A stretch of 64,000 bases of DNA from Triadica sebifera (lineage: Eukaryota; Streptophyta; Magnoliopsida; Malpighiales; Euphorbiaceae), in assembly GCA_023653625.1 (NCBI GenBank), contig CM042905.1:22701001-22765000 (forward strand), read 5' to 3'. The position numbers and the translations under genes were made by a program. How positions within the stretch are numbered: the first letter of the stretch is position 1; the number at the start of each line of letters is the position of its first letter. This document shows, piece after piece, positions 46,899-58,173 of this stretch. The notes under the pieces were generated by a model. The model made no database searches, was not told where the DNA came from, and saw nothing but the letters and a program-made list of their open reading frames with translations.

Positions 46899-48135
46899 GT
46901 TAAACCTTGAGGGGTATTTCCATCATTTTGATGATAACAAATAAAATAGCAATATTGTATTTAACATACTTATTTTCTAAGTCTATTAAATAGGACATGG
47001 AATAAAATAGCAAGAATGGAGATTGGAAGAATAATCCTTGAAAGACAAAATTAAGAAAGTAGCATGTTCACGCCCGTGACTCTATGTGTCACGCCTGTGA
47101 AAGAGCTAACCGTTACTAAAACCAACATTTGAAGTTCACGACCATGAAGGAAGAACAAACCGTGAAATGGACATTTAAGTCATGCCCGTGAATCAAAATG
47201 TCACGCACGTGAATGTTCATGGCATTTTCATCCAGAGAGCTTCACGACCAAGTCACCACTTGGAGCACGGCTGGGAAGTTTGTCATGTCCGTGAATATGT
47301 ATGTCACGCCCATGACCCAATGTGTCAAAACATTCCAGAGAGCTTCATGACCAAGGTCACCACTTCAGTCATGACTTGGGAAGAAATGTCACGCCCATGA
47401 ATGATGAAAGAGAAAAATGTCAGGTGCGAATATTTGGTTGGTACAACGGCTAATTTTGTATTTAATGCACCCCAATGGCTATAATCAGCCATAGGAGTAT
47501 AAATGGAAGTTATTTATGCATTCAGAACAAGAGGATAGCAATTACTTTGAATCAAAATCTAATTACAAGCTATTTTTACATTCAATACTTTGAGAACCAA
47601 AATCTATTCTCTGTAAAAATCTTTTTGCTCTTCATTTATTAAGCAATTAAGATTTGTGAGTGTTTTCCTCTGTAATCATTACTCAAGTGAGCTTTGGGTA
47701 TTTCTGGGTTAATAGTAGAACACTTGTAAGGGTTAGTTGTGTGAGCCTCTAAAACACAAATTAAAAGGTTGTTTGTGTGAGCCTGTAAAAACACAAAGTG
47801 TAGGTTGTTTGTGTGAGCCTGTAAAACACAAGGAATTGGTTATTGTGTGAGCCATTAAAACACAAGGGATTTCTGGGTTAGGTGTGAGCCATTGTGAGAA
47901 ACACCATAGTTGGGAGTGAGCTTGTAAAACTCCATTGTAATACTTAGTGTGTTAGTGAAACTCCCAATTGCGATTGGGGAGAGGAGTAGGGTTTGTTAAC
48001 ACCCAAACCTCTATAAAATCCTTGTGTCAAATTTCTCTATCCCTCCTAGAATTAATTGTTTATTTCCGCACTTTAAAGTTTAATTTTTTGAAACTCCAAC
48101 TCTACCCCCCTTCTTAGCTTAATATTTTGGCAACA
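46899..48135 (+). mobile_element. SIRE-3 5' LTR
   Basis: 1237 bp from TGTTAAACCTTGAGG to TTGGCAACA. Palindrome array at 47070-47400 (about eight near-complete TCACG..CGTGA sites), TATA box GTATAAAT at 47497-47504, and minisatellite at 47725-47885. The left flank is CAAGC; the right flank is lost with the end of the 3' LTR, so no target duplication can be scored. Confidence 0.93.
47070..47400 (+). promoter_or_regulatory. Palindrome array in the SIRE-3 U3 region
   Basis: Clear examples: TTCACGCCCGTGAC, GTCACGCCTGTGAA, TTCACGACCATGAA, GTCATGCCCGTGAA, GTCACGCACGTGAA, GTCATGTCCGTGAA and GTCACGCCCATGAC/A. Each has 5-bp arms and a 2-bp centre. The array ends about 100 bp before the TATA box, where enhancer-type sites would be expected. 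Confidence 0.75.
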
Positions 48136-48149
48136 ATTGATATCAGAGC
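48136..48149 (+). other. Primer-binding site of SIRE-3
   Basis: ATTGATATCAGAGC directly after the 5' LTR; one mismatch (G to A) from TTGGTATCAGAGC. Confidence 0.85.
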
Positions 48150-48194
48150 TTTGTCTAGCATCGAAGCCTAAAAAGCACTAGTAAAGATTAAGAT

Positions 48195-48530
48195 ATGGCC
48201 AGTGAAGGATTCCAAAGTCTCAAACCTTACTTTGATGGTGCAACTTATGCCCATTGGAAGTTTCGGATGGAGACATATTTGGATAGTGAAGGAATTGAAG
48301 TCTGGGATAGTGTACGAAAAGAATGGACACCACCAAACAGAAGAGGAGCTGATGGTGAAGAATAAATCCTATCAAGAGATGATTGGACAGAGCCTCAAAG
48401 AAGAGCAAATTTCAAAAACAAGAAGGCAATGACAATCCTATCGAGCTCATTATCTATTGAAGAATGTGGGAGAATACAACACTGCCCAACAGCATACAGC
48501 ATATGGAAGACATTGGAAAATTATCATGAT
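48195..48530 (+). pseudogene. SIRE-3 gag N-terminus, truncated by internal deletion
   Basis: ATG at 48195 opens MASEGFQSLKPYFDG; a TAA (48363-48365) replaces a glutamate codon after 56 residues. The frame resumes and reads MTILSSSLSIEECGRIQHC to LENYHD at 48530, then jumps straight into GGKVTFGNN, which in SIRE-1 lies beyond the protease motif. The gag core, both zinc knuckles, the coiled coil and the protease active site are therefore deleted, about 1.7 kb compared with SIRE-1. Confidence 0.88.
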
Positions 48531-51519
48531 GGAGGTAAAGTTACCTTTGGAAACAATGCAAAGGGTAAGGTAATTGGCATTAGTTCTATTGGTATTAATG
48601 GTACTACTTTTATTAAAGATGTCTTACTTGTTGATGGCTTGAAACATAACTTGTTAAGTGTAAGTCAATTATGTGATAAAGGAAACAAAGTAATCTTTAC
48701 TTCAAATGAATGTCTTGTGATCTCTATCGATGGTCAGGAGATATTTAAAGGAAATAGAGATGTAAATACATACATAATAAACTTACATGAACTATCTAAC
48801 CATTCCTCTAAGTGTCTTGTGACTACGAGTTATGAATCTTGGCTGTGGCATAGAAGGCTTGGTCATGCTAACATGGACTTAATACAAAGTCTCAGCATAG
48901 GAGAACTAGTAAAAGGACTGCCAAGAGTTAATTATGAAAAAGGAAAGACATATGAACCTTGCCAAAGAGGAAAGCAACACAAGTCATCCTTCAAAGCCAA
49001 AAACATAGTAAGTACTTCAAAACCCCTTCAACTCCTGCATTTAGACTTGTTTGGACCTACTAGAATTGCTAGCTTAGGAGGAAAACATTATGCATTTGTC
49101 ATCGTAGATGATTACTCTAGATTTACTTGGGTAATTTTCTTAGCTCAAAAGAGTGATACTTTTGAAAATTTCAAAAACTTTGCTAAAAGAGTTCAAACTG
49201 AAAAAGGGTACTGTATTTCAAAAATAAGAAGTGATCATGGGAAAGAATTTGAAAATGAAAACTTTGAAAGCTTTTGTCTTGAACATGGTATTTCACATAA
49301 TTTCTCATCTCCTAGGACACCTCAACAAAATTGGGTAGTTGAAAGGAAAAATCGAACTTTAATTGAAATGGCTAGAACAATGCTCAATGAATATGATTTA
49401 CCAACTTATTTTTGGGCAGAAGCCACAAACACTGCATGTTATATTTCAAATCGAGTTTTCAAAAGACCTCTTTTAAACCAAACCACATTTGAGCTATGGA
49501 ATGGAAGAAAGCCCTTGATATCATACTTTAGAGTATTTGGATGCAAGTGCTTTATATTGAACACGAAGGAAAATCTTGGAAAATTTGCCTCTAAATCCGA
49601 TGAAGGTATATTTTTAGGATACTCCACAACCAGCAAAGCATATAGAGTATTTAATAAAAAAATCATTAACTGTTGAAGAATCCATGATGTTCTCTTTAAT
49701 GAATCTAGTAGACTTGATCTTGTAAATGGTAGTGTTTTTGATGATGTTGCAGGTAATATGGAAAGACTTGATCTTGGAAATGGGAAAGAAGAAAATGATC
49801 GAGAAGATTCACCACAAAATGATTCTCTATCTCAACCTCAAGAAGAAAATGAACAAGAACTCCCAAATGAATGGAGAATGGCGAAAGATCATCCAAAAGA
49901 GCAAATCATTGGTGATCTCTCAAGGGGAGTAAGTACTAGATCTCATTTCAAACAGTTAGTCACTGACATTGCTTTTATTTTTCAAATTGAACCTAAAAAT
50001 GTTGATGAGGTACTTAATGATGAAAGTTGGGTAATTGCCATGCAAGAGGAACTCAGCCAATTTGAGAGAAGTAAGGTATGGACCCTAGTACCTAGACCCA
50101 AAGATCATCAAATCATAGGTAGCAAATGGGTATTTAGAAACAAACTAGACGAACAAGGTTCAATAACTAAGAATAAGGCTAGATTAGTTGCAAAAGGATA
50201 TAATCAAGAAGAAGGTATAGATTATGATGAAACATATACACCTATAGCTAGATTAGAAGCCATAAGAATACTTTTAGCATATGCATGTCACATGAATTTC
50301 AAACTTTTTCAAATGGATGTGAAAAGTGCATTTCAAAATGGTTATATAGAAGAAGAAGTGTATGTAGAACAACCACCAGGATTTGAAAGCTATGATTTGC
50401 CAAATCATGTTTTGAAACTCTCAAAAGCTTTGTATGGGTTGAAACAAGCACCAAGAGCTTGGTATGAGAGGCTAAGTTCTTTTCTATTAGAAAATAGCTT
50501 TACAAAGGGAAATATTGACACCACATTATTCATTAAAAAGCATAAGCATGATATACTAATTGTTCAAATTTATGTTGATGATATAATATTTGGTTCTACT
50601 AATGAGTTGCTTTGTCAAGAATTTGCTAAGTGTATGACTAGGGAATTTGAAATGAGCATGATGGGAGAGCTTAAGTATTTCCTTGGTCTACAAATAAAGC
50701 GAAGAAATGAGGGCATATTCATCAACCAATCCAAATATGCCAAAGATTTAATTAAGAAATTTGGTATGGAAGGATGCAAGAATGTCAAAACTCCTATGAG
50801 CACATCAACAAAATTGGACAAGGATGAAAAGGGTAAGAGCATTAATGAAAAGCTTTATAGAGGTATGATCGGATCACTTTTATATCTTACTGCTTCTAGA
50901 CCCGATATAATATATAGTGTTTGCTTGTGTGCAATTTCAATCATGTCCTAAAGAATCTCATTTAAATGCAGTAAAAAGAATTCTAAAATATTTACATGGA
51001 TCTTTGCATCTAGGTTTATGGTATCCTAGAAATTCATCCTTTTATATTATAGGATATTCAGATGCAGACTATGCTGGTAGTCTTTTAGTTAGAAAAAGTA
51101 CTTCAGGCACTTGTCACTTTATTGGAGAATGCTTAGTTTCTTGGTTTAGCAAGAAACAAGTTTCAGTTGCTCTCTCAATTGCTGAAGCAGAGTATGTAGC
51201 AGCTGGATGTTGTTGTACTCAAATTCTTTGGATGAAATAACAACTTAAGGACTATGGTCATGAAATGAATCATATACCTATTAAATGTGACAATACAAGT
51301 GCTATAAATCTTTCAAAGAATCCTATACAACACTCAAGAAGTAAGCATATTGACATTAGACACCACTTTATTAGAGATCATGTTCAATATGGAGATGTTG
51401 CATTAGAATTTATAAGCACAGAAAATCAATTAGCAGATATTTTCACTAAGTCTCTAAATGAGGAAAGATTTAATTTCATTAGAAGAGAACTTGGTATGAT
51501 TGATGGATTAACCTTGTAA
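48531..51519 (+). pseudogene. SIRE-3 pol (integrase, RT, RNase H), nearly intact in pieces
   Basis: Pre-integrase zinc region (WHRRLGHAN kept, but the first Cys of the CX2C is Tyr: KTYEPCQRG). Integrase core with HLDLFGP, IRSDHGKEF and VVERKN, so DDE is intact. RT 49758-50940 has KARLVAKGYNQEEGIDYDE, YGLKQAPRAWYERL and YVDD at 50571-50582. RNase H (50940-51519) has AEAEYVAAG, CDNTSAINLSKNP and ADIFTKSL. Breaks: frameshift near 49665, a 2-bp deletion near 50936, and one TAA at 51238-51240 in place of Gln. The best preserved Sirevirus pol in the window, but without its own gag and protease. Confidence 0.92.
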
Positions 51520-52348
51520 ATTGCTAAATTATGAAATCTTAATTGATGATTTTAATTTTCTATCATATTACTAAATTTAAGGTAGAAATTTTGATGAAAA
51601 TTTATGTTTTAAGTGATAAAATCTTTATTGAAATGATTTCGTCTTGTTTTTAGGACTTAATTTTATTTGATGAAAATTTAAGGGAAGTCACGCCCGTGAC
51701 TTAAATAGCCAAAAGAGGAAGTGTCGTTCACGACTTGATTCACGACATGGTTCACGGCTTCAAGTGGTGAAGCTTATTTTCACGGCTTCATTCACTCCCA
51801 TGAAAATATCTTTTCATGCCCGTGACAAATTTTCACTCCCATGAATCTTAACACCCCAAAAAACTCACAGAGGCGTTCATGCCTTAAGTCACGGCTTGCT
51901 TCACGGGCATAAGTAGTGAAATTCAACCTTTCACGCCCATGACTATTCTTTCACCCCCGTAACGGTTCATCATTCACGCCCGTGATATTCAATGGTCACG
52001 ACCGTGAACATATTCACGCCTTCATTCACGGGTGGAACATTCTTTCAGCAAACCGTGAACATGACCATTCACGCCCCTGAACACATGTTTCACGCCCGTG
52101 AATGTATCAAGTATATAAAAGAACAGCCGGTTATTTTCTCATTTCAACTCTTCAACTCCGTAAAACTGCTCTCGTTTACATACATTCAATGAAACATTGA
52201 AGATTCTGGCCCCCAAGTCACAAACTTTTCCTATAAATACCACAAAAAGTTCATTTCTTCATTAGAAATCATACATTCTTAGGGTTTCATTAAATTTTTC
52301 TGTCAAAAATTTTTCTCAATCCATCACAAGTCTATTTATTCAAATCAA
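51520..52348 (+). promoter_or_regulatory. SIRE-3 internal palindrome array with TATA-like boxes
   Basis: Noncoding gap between pol and the extra ORF. From 51685 to 52105 there are about ten near-complete TCACG-CC-CGTGA palindromes (for example GTCACGCCCGTGAC near 51689, TTCACGCCCGTGAA near 52090), as in the LTR. They are followed by TATATAAAA (52112-52120) and TATAAATA (52232-52239), 230 and 110 bp before the ATG at 52349. All three Sireviruses share this layout. Internal promoter activity is inferred. Confidence 0.6.
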
Positions 52349-53512
52349 ATGGAGACTGCATCATCAAAGGGAAAGAGAAAGAAGTCTCATGCTCCTAGGA
52401 GGTTTGCCGATTACCTCATGAATCGAATTCCGGAGCAATGCCATCCCCGGTACTCCACTTTAAAGAAAAGGCCTCTACTGTCATCGAGGTCCTTCGAATG
52501 GCAAATGGTCCGAAGTCTTAGGCTTGAAATGACTATGATAGAGCAACTCCAGGCCTATCATTTGAAAGAATTTGTGGAGATTCACCAGCCAACCTTGAGG
52601 GAACCAACATTGGAAATCCTTAGCACTCTGCAAGTGTCACCTACTAGAGTGGTGAAATTCCAACTCTGCAACAATCCCAACACCCTCAGTGCCATTGAAT
52701 TTGGGGAATTGTTCAATCTACCATCAGATGGCATCCTAAATGACAGTGAAGTTGAATTCTCCGCCCTTCGAGCTTGGACTCATTTTGGCACCGATTGCAG
52801 CTGGGATGTCAAGAAGACCAAGAGCACTCATCTCAGGTCTCCAGTGCACAAGTATTTGCATAGGTTCCTAACCTATAGCATATTCACTAGGGGAGAAAGC
52901 AATGGGACCATCAGGAAATCGGAGCTCTTCCTACTTGAGATGGCTCGCAGAGGACTTACCGTGGAACTCTTTAGATGGTTTGCAAACCATCTTCTATCCA
53001 TTGCCACCAAACCCACAGGAGATATATTGATCAGTGGATATGTCACCCACATAGCCATGAAGCTTGGCTATCTGAAGCTGGATGAGCATCATTTCAACCT
53101 CATCCCTGGGCATCCTCGAGATTGCTTGGATGTCGAGTCCTTCCTAAAGATGGGAGCGGCTGTCAGAATCGTTTATGAGAACGATATTTTCTACTGCTTC
53201 ACCGATACTGTTGGGGAGGTTATTTGGGAAGACAAGGACATGGAGGACTTTAAAGCAGGCCTCCAAGGAATCCAGCAGAAGAAGAGGGCTCGGGTTGAGG
53301 AAGCACCTCTAGTGGCTGAGTAGGACATTAGACAGTCCTTGGCTTCCACACCGACTTTAGTGCAACAGGTGGTTGACCTCTTGGCACCACGTTTTGAGCA
53401 GCTGCAGGCTTCAATGGACGAGAGGTTGGAGAATCTCAAAGACTTCATGGAGTCTCGGATGGACAGCCTTGAGGCTGAAGTTGCTAGGCTTCGAGATAGG
53501 ATGTCCGGCTAG
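52349..53512 (+). pseudogene. SIRE-3 extra ORF (putative plant transposon protein), one stop
   Basis: 387 codons from METASSKGKRKK to RDRMSG, interrupted only by TAG at 53321-53323, where SIRE-1 has CAG (Gln). Features: a basic N terminus (SSKGKRKKSHAPRRF) that could act as a nuclear signal; a central helical domain (residues about 25-290) with SFEW, LREPTLEILSTLQ, FGELFNLPSDGIL, FLLEMARRGLTVELF and RWFANHLLSIATKP; an acidic/basic linker; and a C-terminal coiled coil (MDERLENLKDFMES, LEAEVARLRD, residues about 345-385). No signal peptide or membrane segment, so it does not look like an envelope protein. The function is unknown; the long conserved frame in three copies suggests past selection. 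Confidence 0.82.
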
Positions 53513-54192
53513 GAGTTAGGCTAGATTGTAGCCTAAATTTGCTTATTTTGCTTGTTTATTTTTTTATTTGTTGTTGTGTGTGGGAAATTTTAAATTTCCT
53601 TTCTTAACTTTATTTAACTTTGTTTGTATTTTCCTTTAATTAATATATTTGCTTTTGTTTATCTTATTGATATCTTTATATCCTTTTTGATTGATGACTA
53701 AAAGGGGGAGAATAATGGTATCAAACTAGCAATATAGGAAAAACTAGCAAAATATTAAGGTAAATGAATTTTGAATCAAAAAATTAGAATTGAATTATGA
53801 ATTGAAATGGATTAAAAGGGATTAGAAACTTTGATTCAAAATTAATATGTAAAGTATAAAATTGAGAAATTGAGCTTTATACATTTTATATAACGTAAGT
53901 ATACTTTGCATATACCTTCAAGCAAGTTACAAAAATAAATATGTCATGATATACCTTAAGTATACCTTACATATACTTCATGTCTTAAAAAGGAATTATG
54001 GTATATATATATTGGATATACTTCTCATATAACTTGCATATACTTAAAATCTAGTAAGTTTATTTCAATGCTATATCATTCTTTACAATTCTTGCATTTT
54101 ATAAATTTTTTTTATCCTAAGTATATTTTGAGGGGGAGACTTCTCAAAAGCACATATTACTAGATTATTTGTCACCATAAAAAGCTGGAGAT
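53513..54192 (+). other. SIRE-3 3' UTR with three polypurine tracts
   Basis: Noncoding. Polypurine tracts: AAAAGGGGGAGAA (53700-53712), TTTTGAGGGGGAGACTT (near 54126-54142), and the LTR-proximal AAAAAGCTGGAGAT (54179-54192), the last damaged by GG to CT. GTATATGCAAAGTATA-type motifs lie between them. Confidence 0.78.
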
Positions 54193-55141
54193 TGTTAAAC
54201 CTTGAGGGGTATTTCCGTCATTTTAATGATAACAAATAAAATAGCAATATTTTATTAAACATACTTGTTTTCTAAGTCTATTAAACAGGACATGGAATAA
54301 AAAAGCAAGAATGGAGATTGGAAGAATAATCCTTGAAAGACAAAATTAAGGAAGTAGCTTGTTCACGCCCGTGACTCTATGTGTCATGCCCGTGAAAGAG
54401 CTAACCGTTACCAAAACCAACATTTGAAGTTCACGACCATGAAGGAAGAACAAACCGTGAAATGGACATTTAAGTCACGCACGTGAATCAAAATGTCACG
54501 CCCCTGAATGTTCATGGCATTTTCATCCAGAGAGCTTCACGACCAAAGTCACCACTTGGATCATGGCTGGGAAGTTTGTCACGCCCGTGAATATGTATGT
54601 CACGCCCATGACCCAATGTGTCAAAACATTCCAGAGAGCTTCACAACCAAGGTCACCACTTCAGTCATGGCTTGGGAAGAAATGTCACGCCCATGACACA
54701 CATAGTCACGCCCGTGAATGATGAAAGAGAAAAATATCAGGCGCGATTATTTGGTTGATACAACGGCTAGTTTCGTATTTAATGCACCCCAACAGCTATA
54801 ATCAGCCATTAGAGTATAAATGGAAGTCATTTATGCATTCAGAACAATAGGATAACAATTACTTTGAATCAAATTCTAATTACAAGCTATTTGTACATTT
54901 AATACTTTGAGAACCAAAATCTATTCTCTGTAAAAATCTTTTTGCTCTTCATTTATTGAGCAATTAAGATTTGTGAGTGTTTCTCTCTTTAATCATTACT
55001 CAAGTGATAATTAGGTATTTCTGGGTTAAGAGTAGAACACTTGTAAGGGTTAGTTGTGTGATCCTCAAAACACAAATTAAAAGGTTGTTTGTGTGAGCTG
55101 TAAAAACACAAAGTGTTGGTTGTTTGTGTAAGCCTGTAAAA
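54193..55141 (+). mobile_element. SIRE-3 3' LTR, truncated
   Basis: Starts TGTTAAACCTTGAGG; its first 949 bp match the 5' LTR up to the minisatellite (GTAAGCCTGTAAAA) and then stop. The remaining ~290 bp, including the R/U5 end, are missing, and copia gag-derived DNA follows directly. Confidence 0.88.
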
Positions 55142-55347
55142 GCTTGTGTGAGATGGCAAGCTACATTATGCTTTTCACTATGTTAGCTAAGTTGCAAAAG
55201 TAACATATGGCTCAACTGTCTTAAGCATGTTGATCAGCAAAGGAATAGTGGTGGAGATTTGGTTCATCTTATAGTTAAGCATAAAATGTGAAAAACTATC
55301 GAACAAACTAGTTGGAATTAAGTCAATACTTAATTCATGGTGCATCA
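55142..55347 (-). pseudogene. Copia gag fragment, downstream part
   Basis: Minus strand ELSIDLIPTSLFDSF, FMLNYKMNQI and LLINMLKTVE, the conserved downstream part of a copia gag. It continues the gag at 59657-60106, from which it is separated by Y-3. The outer 55 bp (55150-55204) are not gag continuation but an inverted copy of 59848-59902. The terminal 5 bp CATCA (55343-55347) is the Y-3 target duplication. Confidence 0.82.
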
Positions 55348-56137
55348 TGTTAGAGGAGTGCTCTAAAGGCAATCACCTTTAGCACTTATTGTACAAATTT
55401 ATTTGATTAATAAAAGGCTTTTTCATTAATTTGATGTTCATTTGATATATGAATTGATAAGTGATCTTAAATCAATTAATGAAGTCTTTGATACATAACA
55501 TAGCATGAATTAGGAAATCATGATGAGATCATGATATTGAGATTCTTATCATGTGTAATTATGTTAGTATCAAAATTATCCCTAGTCATAGGATTAATGA
55601 GACGAGACATTATTAATCCAGACAGACTAGCACATGTTACACTCCTTGATTGGATCGAGTAGTAGATCTCATAATCTATAAACATGAGATGTTTAGAGTT
55701 AACATGTGGATGCTAACTAAGTGTAGCTAAGTACATTGGATGACCAACTATGAGACAATAATATGGATAATCTATTCAAATGTTAATTATAGTCTCATCA
55801 TAGCAATGGTGCAAGTATCCTTAGACTTGAGGTACTCAAGGATATCTTGAATATTGATTTTGTATTTTCACACTATTCCTTGTTGCCTCAGAGAGGTAGC
55901 TCATAGGGTGGCGAATGGATACAATTTAAGGTATTCGAAGGTAATTGGGTAACCAATAAAGGATTCACCACTCTTGATAGAAGGAGTGTATACTCATGGC
56001 CTCTTATCGTGGTCATTACTCAGGAATCTCTGGCAGGAGTGGAAATGTCATAAAGATAGTCTTCAATGACATATCTAATTGAGTAATGAGCCTTAAGGAC
56101 AATAAGTAACATTACTTGGACTCGATGTGACGTAGTC
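55348..56137 (+). mobile_element. Copia Y-3 5' LTR, truncated
   Basis: Starts TGTTAGAGGAGTGC; matches the 3' LTR 58174-58964 and ends in GATGTGACGTAGTC. The rest of the LTR, the primer-binding site, gag, protease and most of the integrase are deleted in one step, and coding sequence (integrase C-terminus) follows directly. Confidence 0.87.
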
Positions 56138-58158
56138 TTGAATTTGGGGTTGTCCTGCTTATGTGAAGCGGACAATGTCAGATAAGCTAGAAGCTAAGTC
56201 TGACCGATGTCTGTTTGTGAGATATCCAAAAGCATCATATGGATATCAATTTTACCACCTCTTGGAACAAAAGGTTTTTGTTTCACAACATGCTATATTT
56301 TTAGAGAGAGAATTCCTTCTAAAAGGAGATAGTGGGAGCAAAATTGAACTTGATGAAGTTCAAGATGCTCAAACAGATGCTTATCTACTGCCTGAACCTG
56401 AGCTTGTTACTCATACAGATGATATAACAGCTCAACCTTCTGAAGAACAAGAGCTTCGTAGGTCAAGTAGAATACGTACTGTTCCAGAGAGATATGGATT
56501 TCTCATTAGTGAACAAAATGATGTATTACTCATAGAAAATGATGAGCCTACAACCTATGAAGAGGTTCTGAATAGTTCAGAATCTGACAAATGGCTTCAA
56601 GCCATGAAGTCAGAAATGGATTCCATGTATGAAAACTAAGTATCGACTTTGGTTGACCCACCCTAAGGAATAAAGCCTATAGGGTGCAAGTTGGTTTTCA
56701 AAAAGAGAACTGACATGGATGGTAATGTGATTTCCTATAAAGCTAGACTTGTTGCTAAAGGTTATCGTCAAAGACAAGGAATTGACTACGATGAAACTTT
56801 TAGCCCAGTAGCTATGCTTAAATCCTTAAGGATACTCCTAGCCATTGCTACTCATTATGATTATGAGATATGGAAAATAGATGTGAAAATAGCTTTCCTT
56901 AATGGAAATCTGACTGAGGATGTGTACATGACACAACCAGAAGGTTTCATATCCAACGATGGCAAAAAGGTATGTAAGCTTCAAATATCCATTTATGGAT
57001 TAAAGCAAACATCCAGGAGTTGGAATATTCGGTTTGATGAGACAATCAAACAGTTTGGTTTCTTACAAAATCCGGATGAACTGTAGGTTTACAAGCAGGT
57101 TAGTGGGAGTGCAATCGTATTTCTTGTGTTATATGTAGATGACATATTGTTAATGGGAAATGATGTCTCAGCCTTACAATCAGTCAAAATTTGGTTATCC
57201 AAGAATTTCTCTATGAAAGACCTTGGAGAAGCAGTCTATATTTTAGGGATAAATATCTATAGAGATAGATCTGAAAGATTGCTTGGTCTTTCACAGTCTA
57301 CATACATAGATAAGATCCTAAAGAGGTTTAGCATGGAGCAGTCCAAGAGGGGATATATTCCCATGACCCATGGGATTACTCTCTCAAAGTCTTTGTGTCC
57401 AAAGACATAAGATGAGAGGACACACATGAGTTTGATTCCATATGCTTCAGCTATAGGATCCATCATGTATGCTATGATATGTACAAGACCCGATGTATCA
57501 TATGCTCTGAGTGTCATGAGTAGATACCAATCGAACCCTGGTGAGGGTCATTGGGTGGCTGTCAAGAATATCCTTAAGTACTTAAGAAGAACTAAGGATG
57601 TATTCTTGGTATATGGAGATGGAGATTTTACTGTGAGCGGGTATACCGATGCTAGCTTTCAATCTGACAAGGATGACTCAAAATCTCAGTCAGGTTTTAT
57701 ATTCACACTAAATGGTGGAGCAGTTAGTTGGAAGAGTTCAAAATAGGAAACGACTGCTAATCCCACAACCGAAGTAGAGTACATTACAGCTTTTGAAGCA
57801 GCAAAGGAAGCAGTTTGGATAAGGAAATTCATCACAGAACCTGGAGTGGTTCCCAGCAATATTGATCCAATACAATTGTGTTTACACACACTCACAACTC
57901 ACAACCTCTCACTAAAGCTTCTCTCTCACTTTTGGATGGAATGTCTTACAAAAAGGAGCCATGGTCTCATCAGAGATCCAAACATGTACTCAAAAGATAC
58001 CATTTGATTAGAGAAATCATTGGTAGGAATGATGTAAAGATAGAAAGAGTGCCCACTGATTAGAATATTACTGATCCTTTAACTAAGCCACTTCCCCAAA
58101 AGAAATATGATTCTCATGCACTCGCCTATGGAATTAAATACAAAGGCGATTGGCTTTA
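56138..58158 (+). pseudogene. Copia Y-3 pol (integrase C-terminus, RT, RNase H), broken
   Basis: Begins in the integrase C-terminal WGCPAYVKRTMSDK; then SSRIRTVPERYGF. RT: YKARLVAKGYRQRQGIDYDE, WKIDVKIAFLNGNL, YMTQPEGF, YGLKQTSRSW, LYVDDILLMG. Then the RT-RNase H link (IPYASAIGSIMYAMICTRPD) and RNase H (GYTDASFQSD, SGFIFTLNGGAVSWKSSK, AAKEAVW). Stops at about 56637, 56665, 57084, 57408 and 57744, and a rearranged stretch near 57880-57960 before the end. The motifs match Tork/Angela-type (TNT1-like) copia. The YVDD site is intact, but the polyprotein is not. Confidence 0.9.
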
Positions 58159-58173
58159 GTGCAAGTGGGAGCT
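58159..58173 (+). other. Polypurine tract of copia Y-3
   Basis: AGTGCAAGTGGGAGC directly before the 3' LTR; matches the tract beside Y-2. Confidence 0.8.

Noticed and set aside
57686..57895. Minus-strand frame overlapping Y-3 RNase H (and 45679-45991 in Y-2)
   Set aside because: Antisense shadow of the conserved RNase H coding strand.
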